From assembly GCF_900141805.1 (NCBI RefSeq), contig NZ_FQYN01000007.1, positions 216,055-280,054 of the forward strand: 64,000 nucleotides of DNA, read 5' to 3'. Origin of the DNA: Hymenobacter daecheongensis DSM 21074. Lineage in GTDB: Bacteria; Bacteroidota; Bacteroidia; Cytophagales; Hymenobacteraceae. The translations under genes were made by a program, and so were the position numbers. The number at the start of each line of letters is the position of its first letter. Positions within the stretch are counted from its first letter, which is position 1. Shown in pieces: positions 8,191 to 16,154 of the stretch. The notes below the pieces were generated by a model, which saw nothing but the letters and a program-made list of their open reading frames with translations, was not told the origin of the DNA and searched no databases.

Positions 8191-9333
8191 CTACGCTTCC
8201 TTCGCCGTCTCGTCTTTCTGCTTTTCGGCTTCCACGGCCGGAATGGCCTCGCGGAAAATCAGGCCACTCTGGGCGGCGTGCTCGGCGGCCTGCACGGTGT
8301 CCTGCACCAGCAGCATCTCCACTTTATCGGTGCGCAGCTCCTCCGATACCTTCTCGACCAGCGCGGCGCGGTCGGGGCGGAGCACGTCGCGGATGTAGAT
8401 GGCCAGGATGCGGCCGGGGTGGCGACGCACTACTTCGCGGTAAATGTTGGCGTCTTCCTGGCCGCTGTCGCCGATGAGCACGAAGGGCAGCAGCGGATAG
8501 GTAAGCAGCAGGTTGTCGATTTCGCGCAGCTTGTGGTCGTGGTGGCTGGAGGGCGCGTTGGCCTTGCGGCCCCCGATGCCGAAGTCGCGCAGCAGCAGCG
8601 GGCCGGGCGGAATCTCATTCAGCTCCAGGAAGTCTTCCAGCAGATCATACAGGTTCCAGGGCGACGAGCTGACGTAGAAAAACGGGTTGTTGCGCTTGCC
8701 GTTGCGGCCCAGCTGCAGGGCGCGGTAGAATTCAGCCACGCCCTTGAAAGGTAACCGCGAGCGGGCATTGCGCAGCAGCACCGTGCGGGCCATACGCAAC
8801 AGGTCAGTGGCCGAGGTCTGAATCACGGTATCGTCCAGGTCGCTAATGATGCCGTATTCGGCGTCGGCGGGCGGAATCAGCACCGGGGCCATGGCCGACA
8901 GGCCCGCCGGCAGCGGCAGCGGGGCCGGCACCGCCTTCAGCAGTACCTCCACCGGATACCACATAAAATCGATGGGCGTGGGCAATGATGTAGGCTCCAG
9001 GTTCAGGGTGAAATAGCCCTCGTCATCGGTCATAATGGGGTGCTCAGAGCCGTCGGCGGGGCGCACCAGCAGCTGGGCCCCGGCAATTTCGTTGCTCTCG
9101 AAGCGCCGGTACATATCGGCCAGGTTATGCCAGCGCGAATCGTTGGTGGTCGGTTCGCCCAGGCCCTTGTCCGTGAGCAGGCGGCCCTTCACGTAGAGGC
9201 GCGTGGGCGTGCCGTAGCTGCGGTAGGGCACTATCTGCAGGGGTTTGAGCAACCCGAGGCGGGCGCGGGCCCGCAGAATCAGGTCGTCGGCGTGCTCGGT
9301 CCAGTCGCCTAGTTTGTTGAGAAATGAGTTCAT
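8191..9333 (-). CDS. App1-like phosphatidate phosphatase (DUF2183)
   Basis: A 380-residue protein with the App1 catalytic domain known from yeast actin-patch phosphatidate phosphatase. The HAD-like motif SDLDDTVIQTS (D-x-D-x-T/V) lies at about residues 172-182. Later SSSPWNLYDLL and LIGDSGQEDANIY carry the other conserved positions (phosphate-binding S and G-D-S-G-x-x-D). The N-terminal region (residues 30-150) includes a short beta-rich domain with PTRLYVKGRLL and YFTLNLEP, usual in bacterial members. The start MNSFLNKLGDWTEHADD is preferred over an ATG 33 bp upstream. No signal peptide is seen, so a cytoplasmic enzyme is likely. The lipid substrate is inferred from the family only. Confidence 0.85.
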   Translation of the reverse strand: MNSFLNKLGDWTEHADDLILRARARLGLLKPLQIVPYRSYGTPTRLYVKGRLLTDKGLGEPTTNDSRWHNLADMYRRFESNEIAGAQLLVRPADGSEHPIMTDDEGYFTLNLEPTSLPTPIDFMWYPVEVLLKAVPAPLPLPAGLSAMAPVLIPPADAEYGIISDLDDTVIQTSATDLLRMARTVLLRNARSRLPFKGVAEFYRALQLGRNGKRNNPFFYVSSSPWNLYDLLEDFLELNEIPPGPLLLRDFGIGGRKANAPSSHHDHKLREIDNLLLTYPLLPFVLIGDSGQEDANIYREVVRRHPGRILAIYIRDVLRPDRAALVEKVSEELRTDKVEMLLVQDTVQAAEHAAQSGLIFREAIPAVEAEKQKDETAKEA

Positions 9334-9417
9334 AGCCGGTGCGTGGAAAGAATTCCTTACGCGCAAAGCCGGCCCGAATGTTACCGCCGGCCTGCCCGGA
9401 GCGGGCCCGCAGCCAAC

Positions 9418-9448
9418 AAAAAAAGGTCCGCTGCCGGAGCAGCGGACC
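9418..9448 (-). terminator. Rho-independent terminator of the M48 protease gene
   Basis: Perfect 10-bp stem GGTCCGCTGC (9425-9434) with its complement (9439-9448), 4-nt loop, followed on the minus strand by seven T residues. Confidence 0.85.
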
Positions 9449-9471
9449 TTTGCGAAGCTGTTAGCAGCAGC

Positions 9472-10296
9472 CTACAGCAGGCTTTTCAGCGCTTTCAGGT
9501 TCGTATCGTTCTGGGTCTTGCCCTGGCACTTCAGCTCCGCCGCTTTGGCCTGAATGGCCTGAATGCGGTTGTCGGGGTTGGGGTGAGTGCTCAGGAACTC
9601 GGGCTGGCTGGCCTCGCCCAGCTGCTGCGACTTAATGAAGAAGCCCGCCGTGCCATCGCAGGCATACTCGGTGCCGCTCAGGTACGTCACCGAATACATA
9701 TCGGCCTCCCGCTCGAAGTCGCGGCTGAATTTGAGCTGCCCCAGGCCGGCTGCAATCTGGGCCAGCTGGCCAGGATTTTCGCCCAGCACCACGCTCAGCA
9801 GCAACCCAATGCCGTATTGCTGCTGCAGCTGCCGGGAGGTGTGGCGGCGGTCGGCGTGGGCAATTTCGTGGGCCAGCACGCCGGCCAGCTGGTCTTCGTG
9901 GTCGAGAAACTTAATCAGCCCCGAAAACACGTAAATGTGGCCGCCGGGCGAAGCAAAGGCGTTCAGCGTCTTGTCGTCCTTGATGATTTTTACGTCCCAG
10001 GGAAACTCGTTGCGGTATTGCAGCTGCCCGGAGCTGTTGTTAAGCACCTTATCCACAATGATTTTCAGGTGGGCATAGGCCTGGTTGTTGCGCGAGTCTT
10101 TGGGGTCGAGCAGCTGGCCTTTGGCGCGGTAAGTGGAGTCGGTTTGGGCGGCTACTTTGTCGCCGAGGGCTTTGTCATCCTCAATGGAAAACAGCACCAC
10201 CCCGTCGCCGCCGCCGTCTTTGGAGCAAGAAGAAATGCCGATGGAAGCGGTGGTCAGGGAAAGGAAAAGCAGAGATTTAGAAAGCAGCTGACGCAT
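9472..10296 (-). CDS. M48-family zinc metalloprotease, lipoprotein
   Basis: A 274-residue secreted lipoprotein protease. The start MRQLLSKSLLFLSLTTASIG leads to lipobox ISSC at about residue 24; the longer upstream frame has no signal character. The catalytic motif HEIAHADRRH (HExxH) is at about residues 142-151. The third ligand Glu fits FEREADMYSVTYL, and LSTHPNPDNRIQAI is the conserved C-terminal block of the Oma1/LoiP/BepA-like periplasmic group. A role in envelope protein quality control is inferred from those relatives. A terminator follows. The upstream gap to topoisomerase IB carries a minisatellite. Confidence 0.9.
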   Translation of the reverse strand: MRQLLSKSLLFLSLTTASIGISSCSKDGGGDGVVLFSIEDDKALGDKVAAQTDSTYRAKGQLLDPKDSRNNQAYAHLKIIVDKVLNNSSGQLQYRNEFPWDVKIIKDDKTLNAFASPGGHIYVFSGLIKFLDHEDQLAGVLAHEIAHADRRHTSRQLQQQYGIGLLLSVVLGENPGQLAQIAAGLGQLKFSRDFEREADMYSVTYLSGTEYACDGTAGFFIKSQQLGEASQPEFLSTHPNPDNRIQAIQAKAAELKCQGKTQNDTNLKALKSLL

Positions 10297-10472
10297 AGGT
10301 GGCAGTTGAAAAAAGTGAAACAAGGAGGGGTAGGGTAAGGGCGGCAAAGAAAAAACGGTGCCAAAAGTCTCCGGAACCCCATACGGCCCGCCCCCCAGGC
10401 CCGGTTGCCAAAATTTGAAGACACACGGTCGGGCCGCCACCAAGGGCCCGCCGTCCTACAGGGGCCGCCGCC

Positions 10473-10664
10473 GCTCCGAATGGTGTTTCCGTCGCTCCGA
10501 ACTATGCCTCCGCCGCTCCGGGAGGTTCTTCCGCCCGCCCGAATGGTCTTTACGCCCGTTCTAGGGGCATTTACGTCGTTCCGAACGGTGTTTACGCCCG
10601 TCCGAGAGGTCTTTACGCCTGTCCGAACAGTCTTTACGCCGCTCCGAATGGTCTTTACGCCGGC
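10473..10664. repeat. 21-bp tandem repeat (minisatellite), about nine units
   Basis: Units follow the pattern TCCGAAnGGTnTTTACGCCnG at about 21-bp steps; later units (10540-10664) are most alike and earlier ones (10473-10540) are diverged. Because 21 is a multiple of 3, several frames read as heptapeptide repeats on both strands (for example TGVKTVR or RTVFTPV), so long spurious frames arise. It lies between divergent M48 and topoisomerase IB genes. Confidence 0.9.
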
Positions 10665-10693
10665 GTAAGCCTTCCTGGGAGCCGTTTGAACGG

Positions 10694-10776
10694 TGTAGAG
10701 ACGCATACTTGCGTCTCGTCGTTGAACGACTCCGTTGAACGGCGCGGCCGACGAGACGCAAGTGTGCGCCTCTACA
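10694..10776. repeat. Palindromic interspersed repeat (28-bp arms)
   Basis: Left arm 10694-10721 (core GAGACGCATACTTGCGTCTC) and right arm 10749-10776 are near-perfect reverse complements (arm starts TGTAGAG, arm ends CTCTACA), with a 27-bp loop that itself repeats GTTGAACG. It lies upstream of topoisomerase IB and may form a cruciform or a 5'UTR hairpin. Confidence 0.85.
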
Positions 10777-10898
10777 AGGTTCTACTGGCCAAAAAATACC
10801 TGCGCGTGGCAGATGCTTCAGAGTTTCTCCTTTTCGCGGGCAATTGCGTACAGAATGCCCCGCCGGCCAACTTCAGCCGCCGTCCGCTGTTCCCCTCT

Positions 10899-12008
10899 AT
10901 GTCCGCTACCGCCCACCCCCGCCTGAAAGTCAAAAAGAAGAAGCTTGCCCCGCTCGAAGAAGCCCACGAGCTGTACAAGGACCCCGCTCGGCAGGCCCAG
11001 CTCGCTGGCCTGCGCTACGTGCCCGATACCCGCCCCGGCCTCACCCGCCAAACCGCCCCCGACGGCACTTTTTCCTACCTGACGGCCAAAGGCGAGCCGG
11101 TGACAGACGAGAAAACCCTGGCCCGCCTCCAGGCCTTCGTGATTCCGCCGGCCTGGACCGATGTGTGGATTTCGCCCACCGCCAACGCCCACCTGCAGGT
11201 GACGGGCCGCGACGCGAAGGGCCGCAAACAGTACATCTACCATCCCACCTGGGATGTCACGCGCAGCCTCACCAAGTTCAGTCGCCTGCGGGCCTTTGGC
11301 GAAAAGCTGCCCGAGCTGCGCCAGCGCATCCAGCAGGACCTCAAGCGCCCCCAGCTGGATAAGCCCAAAGTGGTGGCCCTGGTGCTCACGCTCATGGACC
11401 AGTCGTTTATCCGCGTCGGCAACCGCGAATACGCCAAAAAGAACAAGAGCTACGGCCTCACCACCCTGCGCGACCGGCACGTGCAGGTGGCCGGCAGCGA
11501 GGTAAACTTTCGCTTCGTGGGTAAAAAAGGCGTGCCCCACGATGTGACCCTGCACGACCGCCGCCTGGCTCGCCTGGTGCAGAAGTGCAAGGAGATTCCC
11601 GGCCAGCACCTGTTTCAATATTACACTCCCGACGGTCACCGCACCGAGCTGGAATCGGGCGACGTGAACGGGTATCTGCAGGAAGTAACGGGCCTGAGCC
11701 TTTCGGCCAAGGACTTTCGCACCTGGGGCGGTACCGTGAAAATGGTGGAATGCCTGGAAGCCGTGCTGCGCGAGGAGCCCGACTTGCCCAAGGAAAAAGT
11801 GCTGAAAAAGGCCGTGAAAGACGTAGCCGCCGGCCTGGGCAATACGCCCACCGTGTGCTCCAAATACTACATCCATCCCCAGGTAGTGGAGCTGTTTCAC
11901 GCCGATAAGCTCATCGACTACCTCCGCAAGCACGACGCCGACCCCACCGAAAACGACGTGCTAACCCCCACCGAGCACATGGTGCTGGATATGCTGGCGG
12001 AGGTGTAA
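10899..12008 (+). CDS. DNA topoisomerase IB (poxvirus type)
   Basis: A 369-residue type IB topoisomerase, which relaxes supercoils through a 3'-phosphotyrosyl link. The start MSATAHPRLKVKKKKLAPLEEAH is chosen because the conserved N-terminal domain (GLRYVPDTRPGLTRQ) begins soon after; an upstream start would translate the palindromic repeat. Recognisable blocks are VIPPAWTDVWISP, GRDAKGRKQYIYHPTWD, SFIRVGNREYAKKNKSYGLTTLRDRH (containing catalytic Arg and Lys candidates), FRTWGGT and, near the end, CSKYYIHP, where a Tyr is the nucleophile. All catalytic blocks are present and length matches bacterial TopIB. It is a monocistronic gene between repeat elements. Confidence 0.93.
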   Translation: MSATAHPRLKVKKKKLAPLEEAHELYKDPARQAQLAGLRYVPDTRPGLTRQTAPDGTFSYLTAKGEPVTDEKTLARLQAFVIPPAWTDVWISPTANAHLQVTGRDAKGRKQYIYHPTWDVTRSLTKFSRLRAFGEKLPELRQRIQQDLKRPQLDKPKVVALVLTLMDQSFIRVGNREYAKKNKSYGLTTLRDRHVQVAGSEVNFRFVGKKGVPHDVTLHDRRLARLVQKCKEIPGQHLFQYYTPDGHRTELESGDVNGYLQEVTGLSLSAKDFRTWGGTVKMVECLEAVLREEPDLPKEKVLKKAVKDVAAGLGNTPTVCSKYYIHPQVVELFHADKLIDYLRKHDADPTENDVLTPTEHMVLDMLAEV

Positions 12009-12013
12009 CGCCC

Positions 12014-12091
12014 TGTCATTGCGAGGAGGCACGACGAAGCAATCTGTCCTGCACAATGAGATAAACCTTGATTAAACAGAAAGCCTGTCGT
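12014..12091. repeat. Truncated half-copy of the MITE-like element
   Basis: Begins with the terminal motif TGTCATTGCGAGG, then GAAGCAAT, TGTCCTG, CACAATGAG and TTGATTAAACA, and stops at the middle of the central hairpin (AAAGCCTGTCG). It matches the first half of the copy that follows at once. Confidence 0.75.
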
Positions 12092-12092
12092 C

Positions 12093-12253
12093 TGTCATTG
12101 CGAGCAACGCGAAGCAATCCGTCCTGGACAATGAGCCAAGCTTTAATTAAACACAAAGCCCTGACGTGTGCATGCGTCAGGGCTTTGTGGTAAAAAGGAG
12201 TTTCGCACATTTCAGAGGACGGATTGCTTCGTCCTTCGTCCTCGCAATGACAG
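12093..12253 (-). repeat. MITE-like 161-bp element, copy A
   Basis: Terminal inverted repeats TGTCATTGCGAG / CTCGCAATGACA, inner GAAGCAATCCGTCC blocks and a central hairpin (AAAGCCCTGACG ... CGTCAGGGCTTT). Its reverse complement aligns end to end with the element at 38702-38864. No coding capacity. Confidence 0.85.
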
Positions 12254-12260
12254 GGACGAA

Positions 12261-13850
12261 TCAATACCCTTCCCGGTCATACGCGTGCATCAGCACGCCT
12301 TTGCGGGTTTTGTCGCGCACTTCGGGGCCTTCCGAAACGCTGTTGCCGCGGTTGGTGTCATGGTACACGGTTTTCTTGCTGCCGTGCCGTACGCGGGAGG
12401 TGTCGGTGAGCTTGTCGGCCGCGGGGCCGCCGAAAATCTCGACCCGCAGGCCCCGCGCTACCTCACCGCTCACCTCAAATTCGTCCTCGCCATCGAGGCC
12501 GTGCAGGGTGAGCAGCTTGGTTTCGGCGTGGCGCAGCAGGCGGCGGTAGAGCAGCGAGTCGGCCAGCGGCTTTTCGTCGTTGTCAGGCAGGTGATACACG
12601 CTAACCAGGGTGGTCGAATCGGTAAGGCGCTGCACCACGAAACGCTCGGCCGCATCGGTGCCGGCCACCGTGACATGCCGGGCCAGCTGCTGGTAGAAAG
12701 TGCGGGCAGCGGCCGGCAGCGCGGCCCGGCGGGCCTGCAGCGTGGCGGCAGTATAGGCCCCTTCGCGGGCATACACGGGCAGCGGCAGCCGGCGCACCGC
12801 CCCCTGAATCACGCCGTCCGTCAGCCGCTGCTGCAGCTCGGTAGCCAGCTGCTGAAACTGCGCCCCAGTCACCTCCGACAGCCCCCGCTCATCAATGAAA
12901 CGGGCATTTTTGACCAGCCCGCCGATGTCCTCATACTTGGGCCGGAAGGTGCGGAACTTGCGCACGCCCCAGCGGCGGCTGACCAGCCACGGAATCAGGC
13001 CGTCGTCGAAGCGGTAGAACACCTGGTCGCGGTCTTTGGGGATGGGGCGGTAGCGCGTGCGGCCCGCCTGCTGGTACACGGCCCACTGCCACTGGCCCTC
13101 GTGCCGGTCCCAGTCGCCCAGCCAGATATCGAGCAGGCGGGCGCGGGCAAAGGCCAGCTGGTCAATCTGGTGCGTGGGCTGCTGGTAGCGGGCCCGCAGC
13201 ATCTGGTCGCTGTCTACCAGGTCTTCGGCGCTGCCGAAGGCCGGCGTGAGGTTTTCCTTGCCGTCAAATTTCTCCTCCAGCATCACCACTTTGCCCTGAA
13301 ACAGGGGTGAGGACGCACCCAGGCCGGTTTCATCGGCGCGCACGTAGAATGGGCGCGGGTTGGTATGCGGCACGCCGGCCGCCTCGGCCAGTGGCGGCAC
13401 CACGAAGGCCCCAAACGGGTTGGCCGCGCTGGTAGCATCGCGCACGATGTTGAGCAGAAATGTCTTCTGCATCACCTTGGGCAGGGTTTTGTAGGGGTCC
13501 TTGTCGAGGGTGCGCAGGGCGTAGGTGCGGCCGTTGGCGCCGTTCACCGTCATGCTGGTGCTCTGAAAGCCGCCGCCCATCTTGCCGGGCTGCAGGCCGC
13601 CGGGCACGGCCGTACGCAGGTTCAGTACCGGCAGCACTACGGGCGTGGCCCACACGGCGCGGTAGTGGGGGCCAAAAAACAGGTTCTGCACGGGGCCGCG
13701 CACATAGTGCCGGCCCGCCGTCACGCGGGCACTGTCGGCCAGCGGGCGGCCCGCGGCTTCCGACAGGCGGGCATCAGATTGAAAATAGTGCTGCCGAACG
13801 CAGCCGGCACTCAGCACGGAGAGCAGCAGGAGGGGTAAGCGAAGGGTCAT
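12261..13850 (-). CDS. Lipoprotein of unknown function with kinase-like DRH motif
   Basis: A 529-residue predicted lipoprotein (signal MTLRLPLLLLSVLSAGC, lipobox SAGC). I do not recognise a named family. Ordered features are VLNLRTAVPGGLQPGKMGGGFQS, then YALRTLDKDPYK, then VPHTNPRPFYV, then LLDIWLGDWDRHEGQWQW (GDWDRH at about 245-250) and IPKDRDQVFYRFDDGL (about 270-285). G-D-x-D-R-H followed about 30 residues later by an acidic F-D-D-G resembles the catalytic and metal-binding loops of Fam20C/HipA/PI-kinase-like folds; this is inference. The C-terminal half is less distinctive. The neighbouring divergent gene is a paralogue lacking the central D and H. Exported location is supported by the signal. 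Confidence 0.75.
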   Translation of the reverse strand: MTLRLPLLLLSVLSAGCVRQHYFQSDARLSEAAGRPLADSARVTAGRHYVRGPVQNLFFGPHYRAVWATPVVLPVLNLRTAVPGGLQPGKMGGGFQSTSMTVNGANGRTYALRTLDKDPYKTLPKVMQKTFLLNIVRDATSAANPFGAFVVPPLAEAAGVPHTNPRPFYVRADETGLGASSPLFQGKVVMLEEKFDGKENLTPAFGSAEDLVDSDQMLRARYQQPTHQIDQLAFARARLLDIWLGDWDRHEGQWQWAVYQQAGRTRYRPIPKDRDQVFYRFDDGLIPWLVSRRWGVRKFRTFRPKYEDIGGLVKNARFIDERGLSEVTGAQFQQLATELQQRLTDGVIQGAVRRLPLPVYAREGAYTAATLQARRAALPAAARTFYQQLARHVTVAGTDAAERFVVQRLTDSTTLVSVYHLPDNDEKPLADSLLYRRLLRHAETKLLTLHGLDGEDEFEVSGEVARGLRVEIFGGPAADKLTDTSRVRHGSKKTVYHDTNRGNSVSEGPEVRDKTRKGVLMHAYDREGY

Positions 13851-13951
13851 TGGGGGCAGAAAAACGCGGCTTGAGTCCTTGAACGCAGCCGGCCGGGAAA
13901 AGTGGGCGGCCGGCTGCCCAACGCCGGCCGGCACAACCGCTACTGGCCGGT

Positions 13952-15634
13952 TTGCGCTATAAGGCAACGCCGGCGCAGCTGCGCGGTCCTTTCAGCCGAC
14001 TTATTTCCGCATTCGTGCTCTATCCGCTCCTTTTTTCGCGCCCGCGCTGCGTGGCCGCACTGTGCGCCGGTGGCCTGCTGCTGGTATCCTGCTCGGCCCC
14101 GGCCGCGCCACCCGCCATCCGCCCACCCGCCGCCATCGGCCCCGATTCGATGGTGCGCGTGGCGGCCGGGCCGCAGTATATGCGCGGGGCGGTGCATCAG
14201 TTTTTCTGGGGCAAGCACTACCGCAAGCTGTGGGCCGTGCCGGTGCAGGCCCCGGTGCTGAACCTGCGTACGGTAGTGCCCGGCGGCCTCACGCCCACCG
14301 AGGCCGGCGGCAGCTTCCAGACCAAAAACCTGCGCTTGGTAGACCGCCGTGGCGTGCAGTTCGTGCTACGCTCCGTGGATAAAGACGCCACCAAAGCCCT
14401 GCCCGAGCGCCTGCGCAACGGCCCCATTGGGCGGCTGATGAAGGACCAGACCAGCGTAATTAATCCGTACGGGGCCTACATTGTGCCGCATCTGGCCCAG
14501 GCGGCCGGCGTGTTTCATACCAATCCGCGGCTAGTGTATGTGGCTGATGATCCGGCCCTGGGCGCGTTCCGGAAGGAGTTTGCCAATGCCCTGTATCTGC
14601 TGGAGGAGCGCCCCGAGGGCGACCAGAGCGGCGTAAGCAGCTTCGGCCGCTCGGCCCTGGTGGAAAGCTCGCGCAAGGTGTTCACCAATCTGGCGTTCAA
14701 CCCCCAGGCCCGCGTGGATGCCCGCCAGTATTTGCGGGCCCGGCTGTTTGATATGTGGCTCGGCGACTGGAGCCGCCGCGAGGACCAGTGGCGCTGGGCC
14801 AGCTTCCGCGGCGCGGGCGGCGCTACCGTGTACCAGGCCATTCCGCGCGACCGGGACCACGCTTTTTTCAAATTCGACGATGGCCTGCTCACGCGGATTG
14901 TGAGCTGGGTGAAATCCAACTACCAGAGCTTCCACGAAAAGATAAAGCTGCGCGACGTGGAAGGCCTCAACCGCGCCGCCCGCCCCCTGGATAAGTCGCT
15001 GCTGGTGTATCTGACGGCCGACGACTTCCGGCAGGTGGCCGACTCAATGCGCCTGGGCTTATCGGATAAAGTAATTAAGGAGGCGCTGGCCGTGTGGCCA
15101 AAGGAAGTGTATGCGCTGGCCGGGGCCGAGTTTGACCGCAAGCTGCGGGGCCGCCGCGAGCAGCTGCCCGCCGTGGCCGCCCGCTTCTACCAGCTGCTGG
15201 CCCAGGAAATCGAGATTCCCGGCACCGACCAGCCCGAGCGCTTCGTGCTGGAGCCCGCCGACACGGGGCAGCTGCGGGTGCAGGTGCTGCGCCTGCACGC
15301 CGGCCGCCCCGACAGCCTGATCAACCAGCGCACGTTTCTGGTGGGGCAGACGCGCTCCATCAAGCTGTTTGGCCTGGGCGGCAACGACGTGTTTGAGCTG
15401 CGCGGCCTGCCCGACCACCGCTTTGCCGTGGGCATATACGATGGGGCTGGCCAGGATGTAGTGGCGCTGAAAATGCCCGCTGGCGCGTCAAATCAGCCCA
15501 CCAACGTGCTGGTGTACGACAGCGGCGACGGCAACACGCTGAAAGTGGCCAAGCCCATCAAAACCCAGGCCTACGTGCCAGCCGCCACCGAATTCGACGC
15601 GGCCGGCTGGCTACTGCGCCACCGGCTGTTCTGA
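13952..15634 (+). CDS. Paralogous kinase-like lipoprotein with degenerate DRH motif
   Basis: A paralogue of the gene transcribed away from it (start 13850). Shared blocks are APVLNLRTVVPGGLTPTEAGGSFQ, FVLRSVDKDATKALP, NPYGAYIVPHLAQAAGVFHTNPR, LFDMWLGDWSRREDQWRW and IPRDRDHAFFKFDDGLL. The key difference is GDWSRRED in place of GDWDRHEG: the would-be catalytic Asp is Ser and the His is Arg. There is no ATG at the front. TTG at 13952 opens the longest frame, while GTG at 14015 would give a tighter signal (LLFSRPRCVAALCAGGLLLVSC, lipobox LVSC), so the start is uncertain. If the family is enzymatic, this copy may be inactive or regulatory. Confidence 0.72.
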   Translation: MRYKATPAQLRGPFSRLISAFVLYPLLFSRPRCVAALCAGGLLLVSCSAPAAPPAIRPPAAIGPDSMVRVAAGPQYMRGAVHQFFWGKHYRKLWAVPVQAPVLNLRTVVPGGLTPTEAGGSFQTKNLRLVDRRGVQFVLRSVDKDATKALPERLRNGPIGRLMKDQTSVINPYGAYIVPHLAQAAGVFHTNPRLVYVADDPALGAFRKEFANALYLLEERPEGDQSGVSSFGRSALVESSRKVFTNLAFNPQARVDARQYLRARLFDMWLGDWSRREDQWRWASFRGAGGATVYQAIPRDRDHAFFKFDDGLLTRIVSWVKSNYQSFHEKIKLRDVEGLNRAARPLDKSLLVYLTADDFRQVADSMRLGLSDKVIKEALAVWPKEVYALAGAEFDRKLRGRREQLPAVAARFYQLLAQEIEIPGTDQPERFVLEPADTGQLRVQVLRLHAGRPDSLINQRTFLVGQTRSIKLFGLGGNDVFELRGLPDHRFAVGIYDGAGQDVVALKMPAGASNQPTNVLVYDSGDGNTLKVAKPIKTQAYVPAATEFDAAGWLLRHRLF

Positions 15635-15684
15635 ACAAGTTCAGCGCTGGCAACCTTTTTTCGGGCGGGAAGCGTACCGGAATT

Positions 15685-16143
15685 ATGCGAATATCTAAAC
15701 ACGTAGACCAGCGCGACGGCAGCAGTTGCGAGCTTATTCTCGATGAAACCAACAAGTGGCTGCACGCCATCTGGCTGGGCTATATCGATCCGCAGGAAGC
15801 GTATAATGGTGCTTCCCGATTTCTAACCGCCATGCAGGAGCTGCACTGCCCGTATCTGCTCAACGACAACAGCCAGCTCCAGGGTCCCTGGTTCGACTCG
15901 GTGGAGTGGCTGCGCACGGTATGGGGGCCGCAGGCCCAGCAGCTCGGCCTGCGCTGCATTGCCCACGTGGTGCAGCCCCAGGATTTGAGCGACGAAGCCA
16001 CCCTCGCGCCCCTATCTTTTGGCCCCGAGCTGCAGCTGCAGCTGTTCGATGATGTGGTGTCGGCGCAGGATTGGCTGCGGGCCCAGCAGGCCGCCCAGGC
16101 TCCGGTAGCGGCTGCGCAACCGGGAAGCGCGACGGCTAATTAG
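15685..16143 (+). CDS. Small STAS/SpoIIAA-like protein of unknown function
   Basis: A 152-residue cytoplasmic protein without signal or membrane segments. It shares an ordered pattern with the protein at 50293-50772: about 10 residues of strand-like N-terminus, then CPYLLNDNSQLQGPWFDSVEWL, WGPQAQQLGLRCIAHVVQP, and a C-terminal LQLFDDVVSAQDWL. The other protein has YLLNDTSQTTGDWSEAMAWL, WLPQAQEYGLRACAYVY and PDLEAARAWL. The alternating strand/helix layout and the end block FxDxxxAxxWL resemble STAS-like or SpoIIAA-like single-domain proteins; this is a pattern judgement only. The function is unknown. It is likely its own transcription unit, with 50 bp from the preceding stop. Confidence 0.7.
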   Translation: MRISKHVDQRDGSSCELILDETNKWLHAIWLGYIDPQEAYNGASRFLTAMQELHCPYLLNDNSQLQGPWFDSVEWLRTVWGPQAQQLGLRCIAHVVQPQDLSDEATLAPLSFGPELQLQLFDDVVSAQDWLRAQQAAQAPVAAAQPGSATAN

Positions 16144-16154
16144 TGCCGCAAAGC

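Noticed and set aside
10473..10664. CRISPR array
   Set aside because: Units are contiguous 21-bp tandem repeats without unique spacers, and no cas gene is in the window.
10254..10706. Protein gene made of TGVKTxR heptapeptides (minus strand)
   Set aside because: The 21-bp minisatellite opens several frames on both strands equally. The frame has no clear start signal, overlaps the M48 gene start and shows no conserved domain.
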